Positions 39,376 through 50,536 of a stretch of 64,000 nucleotides of DNA are shown piece after piece. Position 1 is the stretch's first letter; each line of letters starts with the position of its first letter. Made by a program: the position numbers and the translations under genes. This DNA is from Flavobacteriales bacterium (GTDB taxonomy: Bacteria; Bacteroidota; Bacteroidia; Flavobacteriales_F; PHOS-HE28), in NCBI GenBank assembly GCA_016703005.1, contig JADJCX010000034.1, positions 1-64,000 of the forward strand, given 5' to 3'. Below the pieces are notes generated by a model. It worked only from the letters and a program-made list of their open reading frames with translations, had not been told where the DNA came from and made no database searches.

Positions 39376-42300
39376 TCAGCGCTGTGCCACACGCGCTACC
39401 GAAGCCGACCGCAGTGTGAAGAACTGCAGCGGGCCATCAACATTCGCAACGATCACAGAGGGCACTCCCTTGCCGTTGCTTTGGATCGCAGCCACCGCGC
39501 ACACGTTACCATCGGCGAAGAAACCTGAGTGCGCGATGCTCATCGGCGTGAAGCCGAGTTTACCATCCCCGAGCAGCACGCATCCCGTGCCTGCATCGTA
39601 ACGCGTGGTCTCCACTTCGGTGCCGAACAAGTTGCCCGCAGCTGATCGGATCCTTGCTGCCATCGCCATTCACATCGGCTACCACGCAGCCGCGCAGAGG
39701 AGCCGTCTGCGCAACGCTCGGTAGGGGCATCGGAGTGAACTTACCGCCATCGTTCCGCCATACCATGCTGCGGAAGTCACGGGCACTCAGGTGTACCGCT
39801 TTTCGCAGTTGCTCATTGCCATAAAGCGTGGTGATATCCGCCTCGCTGAACGCCTTGTACGTCTTGAATTTATCCTTGATGAAAGGCATCTGCTCACTGC
39901 TGCACTCCCGGCCGCGTACGGGCACACACTCGGTGCTGCCCGGTGCTTTGTGTTTTGCGAGAACGATGTCGTTTGTCCCGCTCGCATCGAGATCGCCCAT
40001 GTAGATCTCCAGCGGTTTCTCTGCGCTCGGGTGGAACTTGTTGTTGAGACCGATGTTCCCCGCGATCACATCCAAGTCGCCGTCGTTGTCCAGATCGGCG
40101 AGTTCCAGGTCCCACCACCAACCTGTCAATTGTTCATCGAACACGGTGGTGTCCGCCACGAACGCTCCGCCGGTACTCATGTATGCGCGCACCGGCATCC
40201 ACTCTCCGCACACGATCAAGTCCGGCTTCCGGTCCCCGTTCAGGTCGGTGAAGACCGCATCGGTGATCATGCCGGCGCGTTCGAGTTCCGGTGCCTTCTC
40301 CGCTATCGCATCGGTGAAGCTGCCGCCGTTGTTCATCAGCAAGTAACTCTTCGGCGCTGCGGGATAGGCCCCGGGTTCATTGCGCCCACCCACGAAAAGG
40401 TCGAGGTCGCCATCGGCATCGATGTCGGCACTGGCAACACGCTGCGTGCTACTGGCAACACCACGCAAGGCGCCGTTCGCGTCGAAGGTGAAGTTGCCCT
40501 TGCCATCGTTCACGTAGAGGATGTCCTGATAACGATCGCTGCTCGCTCCGAACTCTGTGCTGCCACTAGCCGCATACAGGTCCAAATCGCCATCACCATC
40601 AGCATCGAAGAAGTGGGAGCCGATCACTTCTTGGTCTTTCATAGCCGCCCAAGGTTGTTCGGGGGCCTTGCGGAAACCGCCGTTCGCATGTTGAAGGAAG
40701 AGGACCGCAGGGGTGCCTGAACCATTGCCGGTAAAGACATCATCCCGTCCATCGCCGTTGACATCTGCAACTGAGAGCCCTGGGCCATGTTGGCTTTGTC
40801 GATGTGGCAAAAGGATCTCCGCGGCGAAATCATCGAACACCGATTCGGTGTGTTTGTGATCAAGGCCGAGTGCTCCGGCATTCTCGGCGAACAACACTTC
40901 GGCTTCAGGCTTGGGTCTTCTAGGAGTGCGTGCTGCACTGGCATGATCCACTGTGATCCGATGGTCCGGCTTCACATCGTTGAGGACGGTGCGCGTGCCA
41001 TCCGTCCAATCAACAACAAGGGAATCGATGCTTAAGTCGCCAATGCCGAAATGCAATAGCGGTTCAACGCTGCTTTGGAAACCGCGCGTCAATGATTGTT
41101 CCAAGACTTGTTGACCTGCTTTCGTATGGAGCGATACGGCTGCGCCTATCGCGTGCGTGTTCGCGCCCGAACCCTTCAGGACCACCTGCAAATAGTGCAC
41201 ACCATCGGCGCCACTGAAGAGATTCTCCACCACCGTCACAGGGCGGTTCACATCACAAACCACGAGGTCCATGTCGCCGTCGGCATCCAGATCCGCATAG
41301 GCACCACCAGTGCTTACCGCTGCATGGTGGTAACCCCAACTGTCCATGGCTTTGCTGAAACTGAGGCTGGCCTGTCCCGACTTGTCCGCACCGTTGTTGC
41401 GGAACATGTAGTTCTCCGGGGCAGCCTGGGGTATCAGCGCCATCACTTCATCGAATGGTAATGACGTGCCTTTTTCGGCCGCCAGTTCCTTCACCTTGTT
41501 CTTGTAGTCGTTGTTGCCCACTTCGCGCCAAATGCCGTTGGTGATGAAGAGGTCTTTCCAACCATCGTTGTCGAAGTCCGTGAACAGGGGCGCCCAACTC
41601 CAGTCGGTGCGGTCCATACCCGCCAAATGAGCCACATCGCTGTATGTGCCATTGCCGTTGTTGCGTTGCAGCACGTTGGCCATGTATTGGTGGTGCCAGC
41701 CCAGTTCCACCATCCTGAAAAACTGCAAGGGCCGCATGCTGGCCATGTTCTGCTTGTTGCGCAAATGATCCGGTGGTGTCATGTCCACCACGCACATGTC
41801 TTGTAGGCCGTCGTTGTCGAAGTCGGCGCGATCGCTGCCCATTCCATAGAAGCAGATGTGCTTGAAGCGTTCCAAGGCAGCATCGTTGTATGTGCCATTG
41901 CCCCGCGGTTCGTAGAGCATATCGGGCTCCAGGAAGTCGTTCGCCACGTAGACATCGGGTTTGCCATCACCGCTCCAGTCGCCAATGCTGGCGCTCAGGC
42001 CCCATGCATGATTCAGGACGCCGGCCCGTCCCGTCATGTCATCGAAGTGACCCTTGCCGTTGTTGATGTAAAGCCGATCGGTGGTGGATGACGTGGGCTG
42101 CACTTGGTAGGTGGCGACCTTATCGTTGTTCTCGAAATCGGTGCGCGTGCTGACCAAGTACAGATCAAGGTCATCGTCGCCATCGAGATCGTGGAAGTAG
42201 GCCTGTTGACCGTGGCCGGGATCGGCGATGCCGTATGCCGCGGCTTGCTCAGAGAATGTCCCGTTGCCGTTGTTGACGAAGAGGAGGTCGCGGAGTTCGT

Positions 42301-42751
42301 TCGGGTCGCGCGAGGGGCCGCTCACACAAACGAAAATATCGAGGTGCCCATCCGCATTGATATCGACCATGGTGGTACCCGTACACCACGCTTGCTTGGT
42401 GTCGATACCGGCCTTGGTCGTGATGTCCTCGAACCTCAATCCACCGAGATTCCTGTACAACCGACAGCCATTTCGACTTGTGCTCTGGAACACGTCCGGC
42501 AGGGCATCGCCGTCCACATCCCCCAGCGCAACGCCGCCGCTGTTGTACATGTAGGTGTACTTGAAGTAGTTCATCTCCGCGCTTTCGCGCAGGTCGTTCA
42601 TGTGCGGCATGCCCACGGTATTGCCTGCATGCAGTTTGAAACGCGGTTGAACCGTGTCCGGGACTTTCGTCACCTCTTCCTTGATCGTGGGACTGGAACA
42701 ACCAGCGACCAAACAGACGGACAGCGCGGTAGCGTAGTGGTGGAAATACAT
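39376..42751 (-). CDS. FG-GAP/VCBS repeat lipoprotein with ASPIC/UnbV domain (paralogue A), one frameshift
   Basis: About 1124 residues. A lipobox (VCLVAGCSS) anchors it. At least ten FG-GAP/VCBS-type Asp-rich repeats follow (for example GDVDGDALPDVF, DINADGHLDIFV, DLDGDDDLDLYL, DLDADGDMDLVV, DVNGDGRDDVFT, DLDNDGDLDVIA), which should form calcium-binding beta-propellers. An ASPIC/UnbV domain (AIGAAVSLHTKAGQQVLEQS, then HFGIGDLSIDSLVVDWTDG) lies near the centre. The frame shifts near 39655, and the end (FGTEVETTRYDAGTGCVLLG) is in another frame. Related proteins are surface lipoproteins of Bacteroidota, often near SusCD loci, with unproven binding or scaffolding roles. It lies 27 bp downstream of its paralogue, on the same transcript. 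Confidence 0.9.
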
Positions 42752-42778
42752 GAGGGTGGGGTGTACGGGCAGTGGTTG

Positions 42779-45700
42779 TCAGCGCATGGCAACCGCGCCT
42801 TTTGCTTGTTTTGGGCGCTGCATGAAAAGCAGCACAGGGCCACTGTTGTTCACTACCAGGATGGCGGGTTGCTTCTGTGTGCCCATGGTGATCCGCAACA
42901 CATGGCGGGCATCATACGGCGTGCACACCCCGCTCTGCTGGAGCGTAAGCGGTGCGAAGCCCTTGCCGTTCCCGAGCATGACCAAGCCGATGCCGGCGTT
43001 GTAGTTCACCGTTTCCACTTCGGCTCCGAACATGTTGCCCGCCATGAAGATGTCAGCGTGCCCATCGCCGTTCACATCGCGCACAACGAAACCGCGGGTA
43101 GGAGACACTTGGGCCGCCATCGGTAACGGAGCCGCCTCGAAATGACCGTTGTTATTGATGAAGTACGTGCTGGCGAAAGTGGTTGCGCGCAGCTGAACTG
43201 CGCCTTGGAGTTTCTCCTTTCCGTAGATCGCTTCGAGGGATGCGTCCGCGAATGCTTTGTAGGTCGGGAACTTCTCCTTGATGAACGGCATCTGGCCGCT
43301 GGAGCATTCTCGGCCGCGCACGGGAAGTTCGCCCTTGGCGCTGGTCTTCGCGAGCACGATATCGTTGGTGCCGGAGCCATCGAGGTCGCTCATGTACACC
43401 TTCAACGGTTTCTCTTTCCCCGGGTGGAATTTGTTGTTCAGCCCAAGATTCCCCACCAGCAGGTCGTTGTCCCCATCATTATCGAGGTCCGCTATTTCCA
43501 AGGATTGCCACCATCCGATCAACGCCGTGTCGAGCACGGCGGCTGCAATGTTCTTGAGGGTGCCGTTCACGCTTTCCATACTCCTATCGGCATCCATTCG
43601 CCACACACCACCAGCTCATTCCCCTTGTCACCATCCATGTCCGCGAACACGGCTCCTGTGATCAGTCCCGGCTTTTCATTCCCGGCCAGCCACGCTGACG
43701 AAGCATCGCTGAAGCGTCCACCGTCGTTGATGAGCACGTGGCTCTGCGGTGGTGCTGGCCAAGCCCCGGGCACATTGCGTCCACCGACGAACAGGTCAAG
43801 GTCCCCATCGCCATCAAGATCGTTGCTCGCAACGCACATCGTGCTGGTCCGCAGGTCGGGAAGAGCACTATCGGCATAGGTGAAGCGGCCCTTTCCATCG
43901 TTCATGAAGAGCCGGTCGCTGTAGTTTTCGTCGCCCGGCGGATGCTCCGTGCTTCCGGCGGCGAGGTATAGGTCGGCATCGGCATCGCCATCAGCATCGA
44001 AGAAGTGCGCACCAAGGAACTCCGATGCGTTGTATCGTTCCCAGGGCTGCGATGCGGAAGCAGCGAATCGGCCATCGGTTCCTTGCAGGTACAGAACGGA
44101 AGAGTGGCCCATGGATCCCCCGAAGAACAGATCCTCTGTTCCGTTCCCATCCACATCGGCAACGGCCGCACAGGGGCCGTGATGGCTTTGTGCTTGTGGA
44201 AGCAATGTCTCCGTTGCGAAGTCGTCGAAGTTGTCCTCGGCGTGCACAGCGCTCAATCCGAACTGCACGCTCACTTGCGTGAACATCGGTTCGACCACCG
44301 GATCGGGATACATCGGATGAGCGCTGGCCTTGGTACGATCAACCAAGATCCGTTGATCGCGCTGGGGGGCGACGATCGTCGTCGCCGAATGATCGCTCCA
44401 TTGGACCACTGCTGAGTCCACTGGGGTATCGCCGATGCCGAAATGCACGATCGGTTCAACGCTGCTTTGGAAGCCACGCGCTGGGAACAGGTCGCTCATT
44501 TGCTTCCCGTTCTTGGTGTACAGTGTAACGGATGTGCCCGTGGCGGAAGGGTCCCGGCTGTCGCCCTTAAGGACCAGTTGCAGATAATGGCCTACGCCGT
44601 TCTCCCGCGCGTGATTGCGCACCACGTTCACAGTGGCGTTCACATCCACCGTTACCAGGTCGAGGTCGCCGTCGCGGTCCAGGTCAGCTGTAGCAGCACC
44701 GTTGCTTGAAGTAAGCTGGTGATAGTCCCAGCTTTCCATGGCCTTCTCGAATGTGAGATCGCCCTTGTTGCGGAAAACCATCTTTTCCGTGGTGTGGCTC
44801 GGCGCCAGTTCCAGGATCGGCCGGAACGCTTGGTTGGTCCCCTGTTCCTCCGCAATGCGCGTCACCTCGTTCTTGAAGTCGCGGTTGGTGACGTCGCGTA
44901 CAATGCCGTTGGTCACGAACAGGTCCTTCCATCCATCGTTGTCCAGATCACAGAACAATGGTGCCCAGCTCCAGTCAGTGCGATCCACTCCCGCCATTTG
45001 GCCCACTTCGCTCCATGTGCCATTGCCGTTGTTCTTGTGCAAGGTGTTCACCATGTATTGCCGGTGGAAGCCGTTGCCGACCAGTTGCCTGAACTGCGCG
45101 GGATCCATGCTCGCCATGTTCTCTTTGTTCAGCTTGTGGTCGCTGGGTGTCATGTCCACCACGTAGATGTCCCGCTGACCATCGTTGTTGTAGTCGGCAA
45201 TGTCAACGCCCATGCTGTAGTAGGATAAGTGGCTGAGCTGTTGCAAGGCTTCATCGCGGAAAACGGGAGCGCCCGTCTTCGGGTCGTTGCCCGTGTTCAT
45301 GAGCAGTTGATCGGCGGAATAGAAATCGTTGCTCACATAGATGTCGTTGCGTCCGTCCCCGTTCACATCACCGATGGCCGCCGCCAGTCCGAAACGCCTG
45401 CTGGCCACCCCCGACTCCACCGTACGGTCCGTGAAGTGCCCTGTTCCATCGTTGATGTACAGCCTGTCGCTCTGGTCGTGCACGGGTAGGAAACGGGGGT
45501 CGATGATCACTTGGCGGATCGTCTGGAAATCGTTGCGGTGCCCGACAATGAAGCAATCGAGATCCACATCGCCGTCCAGATCGGCGAAGTAGGCCATGGT
45601 ACTATGGCCGGTACGGTCGAGCCCTCGTTCAGCCGCCTGCTCGGTGAAGTGGCCCTTTCCATCGTTGATGAACAAGAGGTTGCGACGCGTTGACGCTGCG

Positions 45701-46140
45701 CGTTCCGCCGGACCCGACGCACAGACATGGATGTCGAGATGGCCGTCAGCATTCACATCGGCCATACTCACCCCGGTGGCCCAGGTCGCCCCGAGCCCGA
45801 ATCCGCTTTTGGCGGTAACGTCTTGGAAGCGAAAGTCTCCCAGGTTCCTGTAAACGGCACCGCCGTTGCGATTGCTGATAAATACCAGGTCGGGCAGGCT
45901 ATCGCCATCGAGGTCGCCGGCGGCAACTCCGCCACCGTTGTACATATACATGTACTTGAAATAGTTCACCGTGTCATCCTCGATCACATCGTTCCGGAAC
46001 GATATGCCGGTAAGGTCGGAACCCAGGATCTCCAACCGCATGGCTTCACGTGCGGTCTCAGGTTGCGCTACATCGCGTGTCGCTGGATCGCAGGCGCAAA
46101 GGAGCGCAAGGGACGCAACGATGAAGGAGGGCTTGGACAT
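42779..46140 (-). CDS. FG-GAP/VCBS repeat lipoprotein with ASPIC/UnbV domain (paralogue B), one frameshift
   Basis: About 1120 residues. ATG 46140 gives KPSFIVASLALLCACDPATR with a lipobox Cys. The layout equals the neighbouring copy: NYFKYMYMYNGGGVAAGDLD, DVNADGHLDIHV, DLDGDVDLDCFI, a JxDWSWAPLFCDLDNDGWKD-type block, the ASPIC/UnbV region (ATGTSVTLYTKNGKQMSDLF, HFGIGDTPVDSAVVQWSDHS) and C-terminal FG-GAP repeats (DLDNDGDNDLLVGNLGLNNK). The frame breaks near 43575 after GEWMPIG, and the second part runs to 42779. The two copies are clearly a tandem duplication that has diverged. An enzymatic role is not evident. Confidence 0.9.
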
Positions 46141-46202
46141 GGCGGGTGCCGGTGGCCGACCAATGTAAGTTGGCCCACTATTTACGCGCTCAGCTTGCTG
46201 CT

Positions 46203-46844
46203 TCAGCTTCCCGGCACGAACGGGTTGCTCTTGCGCTCCTTCCCGATGGTGGTCGGTTCGCCATGCCCGCAATACACCACCACGTCATCACCCAGTGGAT
46301 AGAGTTGCTCCCGAATGCTTTGGGCGAGGATGTCGAAGTTGCCACCGGGCAGATCCGTACGGCCAATGCTCCCATTGAAGAGGACATCCCCGGCGATTAC
46401 AAAGCCTTGAACCTTGCAGTACAGCGCGACATGTCCGGGGGCGTGGCCCGGTACGAAGAGGATCTCCAAGTGGTCCGTCCCCAATTCAATGGTCATTCCT
46501 TCTTCGAGGAATACTTCCGGTTCCGGCGAAGGCTCGCATCGCACCCCGAACATCTCTCCTTGTCGTGGGGCATTCCGAAGCAAGGGAAGGTCGAGCCGGT
46601 GGACCTCCGGCTTCAAGCCGTAATGTTCAGCAACCCAAGCACAACCCATTACATGGTCGATGTGGGCGTGGGTAAGCACAAGACGGACGGGTTCCAAGCC
46701 GTTATGCTCCAACCAAGCGCGCAATTCCTCTTCCTCATGCAGCTTCCAGCACCCCGGATCCACCAGAATGGCCTGCTTTCCATCGTGCACCACATAGGTG
46801 TTTTCCTGGAAAGGATTGAAGGTGAACGAACGGACTGTGAGCAT
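46203..46844 (-). CDS. Metallo-beta-lactamase-fold hydrolase, glyoxalase II-like
   Basis: A 213-residue hydrolase with the full zinc/iron motif set: THAHIDHVMG, then VPGHAPGHV, AGDVLFNGSIGRTDLPGG and YCGHGEPTTIG. This is the YcbL-type (type I) glyoxalase II family, which hydrolyses thioesters such as S-lactoylglutathione or bacillithiol equivalents. ATG 46844 is preferred, giving LTVRSFTFNPFQENTYVVHD. It is divergent from the large propeller-barrel gene at 46919, with 74 bp between them. Confidence 0.93.
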   Translation of the reverse strand: MLTVRSFTFNPFQENTYVVHDGKQAILVDPGCWKLHEEEELRAWLEHNGLEPVRLVLTHAHIDHVMGCAWVAEHYGLKPEVHRLDLPLLRNAPRQGEMFGVRCEPSPEPEVFLEEGMTIELGTDHLEILFVPGHAPGHVALYCKVQGFVIAGDVLFNGSIGRTDLPGGNFDILAQSIREQLYPLGDDVVVYCGHGEPTTIGKERKSNPFVPGS

Positions 46845-46918
46845 TGTGGAAATAAGCCTGAACTTCGCGGGGCATGCCCGGATGGGCAGCGGCCAAAGTT
46901 GCATTTCGTTCGGCGTAC

Positions 46919-49900
46919 ATGAAGCACCTCTTACGCATCGTCCTCGCGATCCCGGTCGTGCTCGCGTTTTCCAGCGCCGAGGCGCAGTTCTATAACGGCA
47001 CCAAGCAAGAGTTCGGGAAGAACAGGGTGCAGTACCAGGATTTCCTTTGGCAGCACTACAAGTTCGGTGCGCTCGAGACGTACTTCTACAAAGGCGGGCG
47101 CGATGTGGCGCGCTACACCGCCATCAGCGCCCACAAGCACTTGAAGGAACTGGAACGCACGTTCGATTACGCGCTCGATGAACGCCTGCAGTTCGTGGTG
47201 TACAATTCCTTAACGGACTTCCGCCAGAGCAACATCGGACTCAGCAACGACGAGCAGTTCAACATCGGCGGCGTTACCCGCATAGTCGGCACCAAGATCT
47301 TCGTCTACAACGAGGGCGATCGGGCGCTGCTGGACAAACAAGTACGCAGTGGGATCGCACATGTGATGCTGGACCAGATGATGTACGGAGGTAACTGGCG
47401 CGAGGTGATCAAGAACAGCACCCTGCTGAATCTCCCGGATCGGTACACCAAGGGCCTGATCAGCCATGTGGGCAATGGCTGGGACGCCCAGCGCGAAAGC
47501 AGGGTGAAGGATGGTGTTCTCAGTGGCCGGTTCGACAAGTTCAACCGGTTGGAAGGGGAGGAAGCGGAACTGGCCGGCCATATGATCTGGCGATATGTGA
47601 GCGATGTGTACGGCGAGAGCGTGGTGCCCAATATCCTCTACATGACCCGTGTGAGCCGCAACGCCGAAAGTGGATTCCTCTTCGTTCTCGGTGTTTCGCT
47701 CAAAACGCTCAGTGAAGAATGCGTAGCGTATTACCGCGATCGGTTCAATGAACAGGACCGGACACGGAAGGCCATCGTTGCCGACGATTTCCCGATCAAG
47801 AACAGACGCACCATCGGCTACTCGGAGTTCAAGCTCAGCCCCAACGGTCGCTATGCTGCATGGGTGAGCAATGAGCTGGGCCGGTACAAAGTTTACGTCT
47901 ATGACATTAGCAATAAGAAGCGGAAAGTGATCGCGCGCGGTGAGCATCGGCTCAACCGGATCATCGATCGCAGTTATCCTGTGCTGGCTTGGCACCCGGG
48001 CAGTCGCGGGCTCAGCTATGTGGTGGAGCGCAAGGGCGAACCACTGTTGAAGACATATTCCCTCGACGAGAAGACGACGACCGTGCGTCCCGTGCTGAGC
48101 GTGGAGAAGGTGCTCGATCTTGCATACAGCCCCGATGGGCAGAACATCATCTTCAGCGCAGTGCGCGAAGGGCGGACGGATCTGTACTTGTATTGCATCA
48201 TTGGCAGTCGGCAGGAGCAGCTCACCGATGATCAATGGGATGATCTTGACCCGCGGTTCGTGGACAACGGGGCAAGCATCATCTTCAGCAGCGACCGCAC
48301 CGATGACACCCTGCGTACAGGAGGTGAAGTAGCGTTGACATCCGGCACCAAGGACATCTTCCTGCTCGATCTGTCCACGCGCAGCCGGCTGCTTACCCGT
48401 TTGAGCAACACACCCAGCGCAAGTGAAACAGAGCCTGCCGAATTCGACAGCACCAACTACACCTTCCTGAGTGACGTGGGCGGCTCGGTGAACCGTTGGT
48501 TGGTGCATTACGATAGCGCCGTGAGCCATGTGGACACTACAGTCCATTACCGCTACTTCACCCGCAGCGAGCGGCTTACCAATTTCAACCGCTCCATACT
48601 TGAACATGAGGTGGACGCACGGAACAACCGCTACAGTGAGTTGTTCTTCAGCGATGGGCGCTACCGGTTGCACATGGGGCGCACCAATGAAGGAAGCACC
48701 GCGAGCAACGAACCACGACCGGATCAGGCGCCCGACCAACGCGAGACAGTTACGGGCGGTGCCGTTACCGATGATATGAGCCCAGTGGTTAAGGTGGATC
48801 CGTTGATCCCTCGCGCTCCCCTAACCGACGGTATTGATGTGAGCAACTACAAGTTCTCCGATGATGATGCCACTGCAAAGGACGAAGTAGGGACTTCCGG
48901 ATCCGGGACCGTCCCTGCCGTTGCGGGAGCGACAACGGCACGTGATTCTGTGCAGAAGGCATTCGCTTTCCCTGAGCAACGCAACTACAACCTGAACTTC
49001 TCAACGGACCAAGTACTGACCCAAGTCGACAATTCGTTTACCGGAGGATTCTACCAGCCAATTGCTGGAGATGGCCTGAACCCAGGCTTGAGCGCGGTGA
49101 CCAAAATGGCCATCAGCGACTTGTTCGAAGACCGCAAGATCATTGGCGGCTACCGGCTCGCGTTCGATCTCAACAACAACGATTGGTTGTTCCAATACAC
49201 CAATTTGAAGAACCGGGTCGACCAAGAGTTCACCTTCCAACGGCAGGCGATGCAGACGTTCGTGGGGTTCAATGTGTTGAAGATGCACTCGCACGTGGTG
49301 AGCTACCGGTTGAGTTATCCGTTCAGCGAATTGGCCAGCGTGCGGTTGACGCTCTCCGAGCGGTATGATCGGTTCGTATTCCAGAGCACGGACATCAACA
49401 GCTTGGGTGAACCCAACTTCACCGATGTGATCTCGGGGGCTAAACTCGAGTACGTGTTCGACAGCAGCCTGCCCCGTGGGCTCAACCTCTGGACCGGTTG
49501 GAAGGCCAAGGTCTTCGGTGAGTTCTACACGCAACCCACTGAGAAGGAGAACACGGATATGTATGTGCTCGGCCTGGATGTAAGGCACAGCATGCGTGTG
49601 CACCGCGAGATCATTTGGGTGAACCGTTTGGCCGGCAGCACCAGCATGGGCAATCGCAAAGTGCTCTTCTTCCTTGGTGGCGTTGACAATTGGATCTTCC
49701 CCAAGTTCGACCCGAGCATCCCGATCGATTTCACGCAACCGTACTTCTACCAAGGTATAGCCACTCCGGTGCGCGGGTTCTTCTACAACGCGCGCAACGG
49801 CAACAGCTTCGGTGTCTTCAACAGCGAGTTGCGTGTGCCCTTGTTCCGCTGGCTCATGAACCGGCCGGTACGCAGCGACTTCCTCCACAACTTCCAAGTG

Positions 49901-50161
49901 GCAACGTTCGTGGATGTCGGCGCCGCATGGACGGGCTCCGATCCGTACAGCACGGAGAACTCGTTCAACACCCAGATCTACAACAACAATCCGCTCACCA
50001 TCACGATCAAGAACCAGCGCGAGCCGATCGTAGCCGGTTATGGTTTCGGGTTGCGGACACGCTTGCTTGGTTACTACGTGCGCACCGATTGGGCGTGGGG
50101 CATCGACGATGGGGTGATCTTGCCAGCCGTGTTCTACTTCTCCCTTGCCCTCGACATCTGA
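46919..50161 (+). CDS. Secreted fusion: degenerate peptidase-like domain, TolB-type propeller and C-terminal beta-barrel
   Basis: A 1080-residue exported protein (signal MKHLLRIVLAIPVVLAFSSA). Residues about 50-300 resemble the gluzincin-like peptidase MA fold, but the zinc-binding helix reads HVMLDQMM (His148) instead of HExxH, so it is probably inactive. The usual follow-up LPxWFxEGLA appears as LPDRYTKGLI (172-180). Residues about 310-520 contain WD40-like/PD40 blades (SPNGRYAAWVSNELG, SPDGQNIIFSAVREG, IIFSSDRTDDT). A Thr/Asp-rich linker (about 590-690) precedes about 380 residues of beta strands (FDLNNNDWLFQYTNLKN, GWKAKVFGEFYTQPTE, TRLLGYYVRTDWAWGID) that look like an outer-membrane barrel. 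It is unusual to find all three in one chain. Its function is unknown. Confidence 0.85.
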   Translation: MKHLLRIVLAIPVVLAFSSAEAQFYNGTKQEFGKNRVQYQDFLWQHYKFGALETYFYKGGRDVARYTAISAHKHLKELERTFDYALDERLQFVVYNSLTDFRQSNIGLSNDEQFNIGGVTRIVGTKIFVYNEGDRALLDKQVRSGIAHVMLDQMMYGGNWREVIKNSTLLNLPDRYTKGLISHVGNGWDAQRESRVKDGVLSGRFDKFNRLEGEEAELAGHMIWRYVSDVYGESVVPNILYMTRVSRNAESGFLFVLGVSLKTLSEECVAYYRDRFNEQDRTRKAIVADDFPIKNRRTIGYSEFKLSPNGRYAAWVSNELGRYKVYVYDISNKKRKVIARGEHRLNRIIDRSYPVLAWHPGSRGLSYVVERKGEPLLKTYSLDEKTTTVRPVLSVEKVLDLAYSPDGQNIIFSAVREGRTDLYLYCIIGSRQEQLTDDQWDDLDPRFVDNGASIIFSSDRTDDTLRTGGEVALTSGTKDIFLLDLSTRSRLLTRLSNTPSASETEPAEFDSTNYTFLSDVGGSVNRWLVHYDSAVSHVDTTVHYRYFTRSERLTNFNRSILEHEVDARNNRYSELFFSDGRYRLHMGRTNEGSTASNEPRPDQAPDQRETVTGGAVTDDMSPVVKVDPLIPRAPLTDGIDVSNYKFSDDDATAKDEVGTSGSGTVPAVAGATTARDSVQKAFAFPEQRNYNLNFSTDQVLTQVDNSFTGGFYQPIAGDGLNPGLSAVTKMAISDLFEDRKIIGGYRLAFDLNNNDWLFQYTNLKNRVDQEFTFQRQAMQTFVGFNVLKMHSHVVSYRLSYPFSELASVRLTLSERYDRFVFQSTDINSLGEPNFTDVISGAKLEYVFDSSLPRGLNLWTGWKAKVFGEFYTQPTEKENTDMYVLGLDVRHSMRVHREIIWVNRLAGSTSMGNRKVLFFLGGVDNWIFPKFDPSIPIDFTQPYFYQGIATPVRGFFYNARNGNSFGVFNSELRVPLFRWLMNRPVRSDFLHNFQVATFVDVGAAWTGSDPYSTENSFNTQIYNNNPLTITIKNQREPIVAGYGFGLRTRLLGYYVRTDWAWGIDDGVILPAVFYFSLALDI

Positions 50162-50167
50162 TCGTCC

Positions 50168-50536
50168 ATGTCGCTTTCCACCATCCTGCTGCTGATCCTC
50201 ACAGGCTTGTTGGCCGGGAGCTTGAGCGGGTTCGTTGGGGTGGGTGGCGGCATCATCATGGTACCTGCGTTGGTATGGTTCCTTGGCTACTCGCAGCATC
50301 AAGCCCAAGGCACCAGCTTGGCCGTGCTCGTATTGCCCGTTGTCTTTTTGGCGGCATGGAACTACCACAAGGTGCATCCGTTGGACTTCAAAGCCGTGGG
50401 CATCATCGCTGGCGCATTCATCATCGGAGGGTTCATGGGTAGCAAGATGGCCTTGGCCATTCCCGCCGACATTGTGAAAAAGGTGTTCGGGGTGATGATG
50501 ATCGTGGCTGCACTGAAGCTCATCTTCGGCAAGTGA
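50168..50536 (+). CDS. Half-size TauE/SafE-family membrane protein
   Basis: A 122-residue protein with four hydrophobic helices and a single copy of the TauE signature (GLLAGSLSGFVGVGGGIIMV). The normal family has two repeats and about 250 residues, so this one must work as a dimer or is a truncated form. Codons are intact and the stop overlaps the next gene (4 bp), so it looks like a stable gene. It is coupled to the M20 amidohydrolase and is separate from the full-length TauE in the sulfur operon. Anion export is the family role. Confidence 0.9.
   Translation: MSLSTILLLILTGLLAGSLSGFVGVGGGIIMVPALVWFLGYSQHQAQGTSLAVLVLPVVFLAAWNYHKVHPLDFKAVGIIAGAFIIGGFMGSKMALAIPADIVKKVFGVMMIVAALKLIFGK

Noticed and set aside
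47210..48739. 509-codon open frame on the minus strand
   Set aside because: Opposite the propeller-barrel gene, whose PD40 repeats and signal peptide show the plus strand to be coding.
49001..50377. 458-codon open frame on the minus strand
   Set aside because: Opposite the C-terminal barrel of the same gene and across the TauE start. Residue composition is that of a shadow frame.
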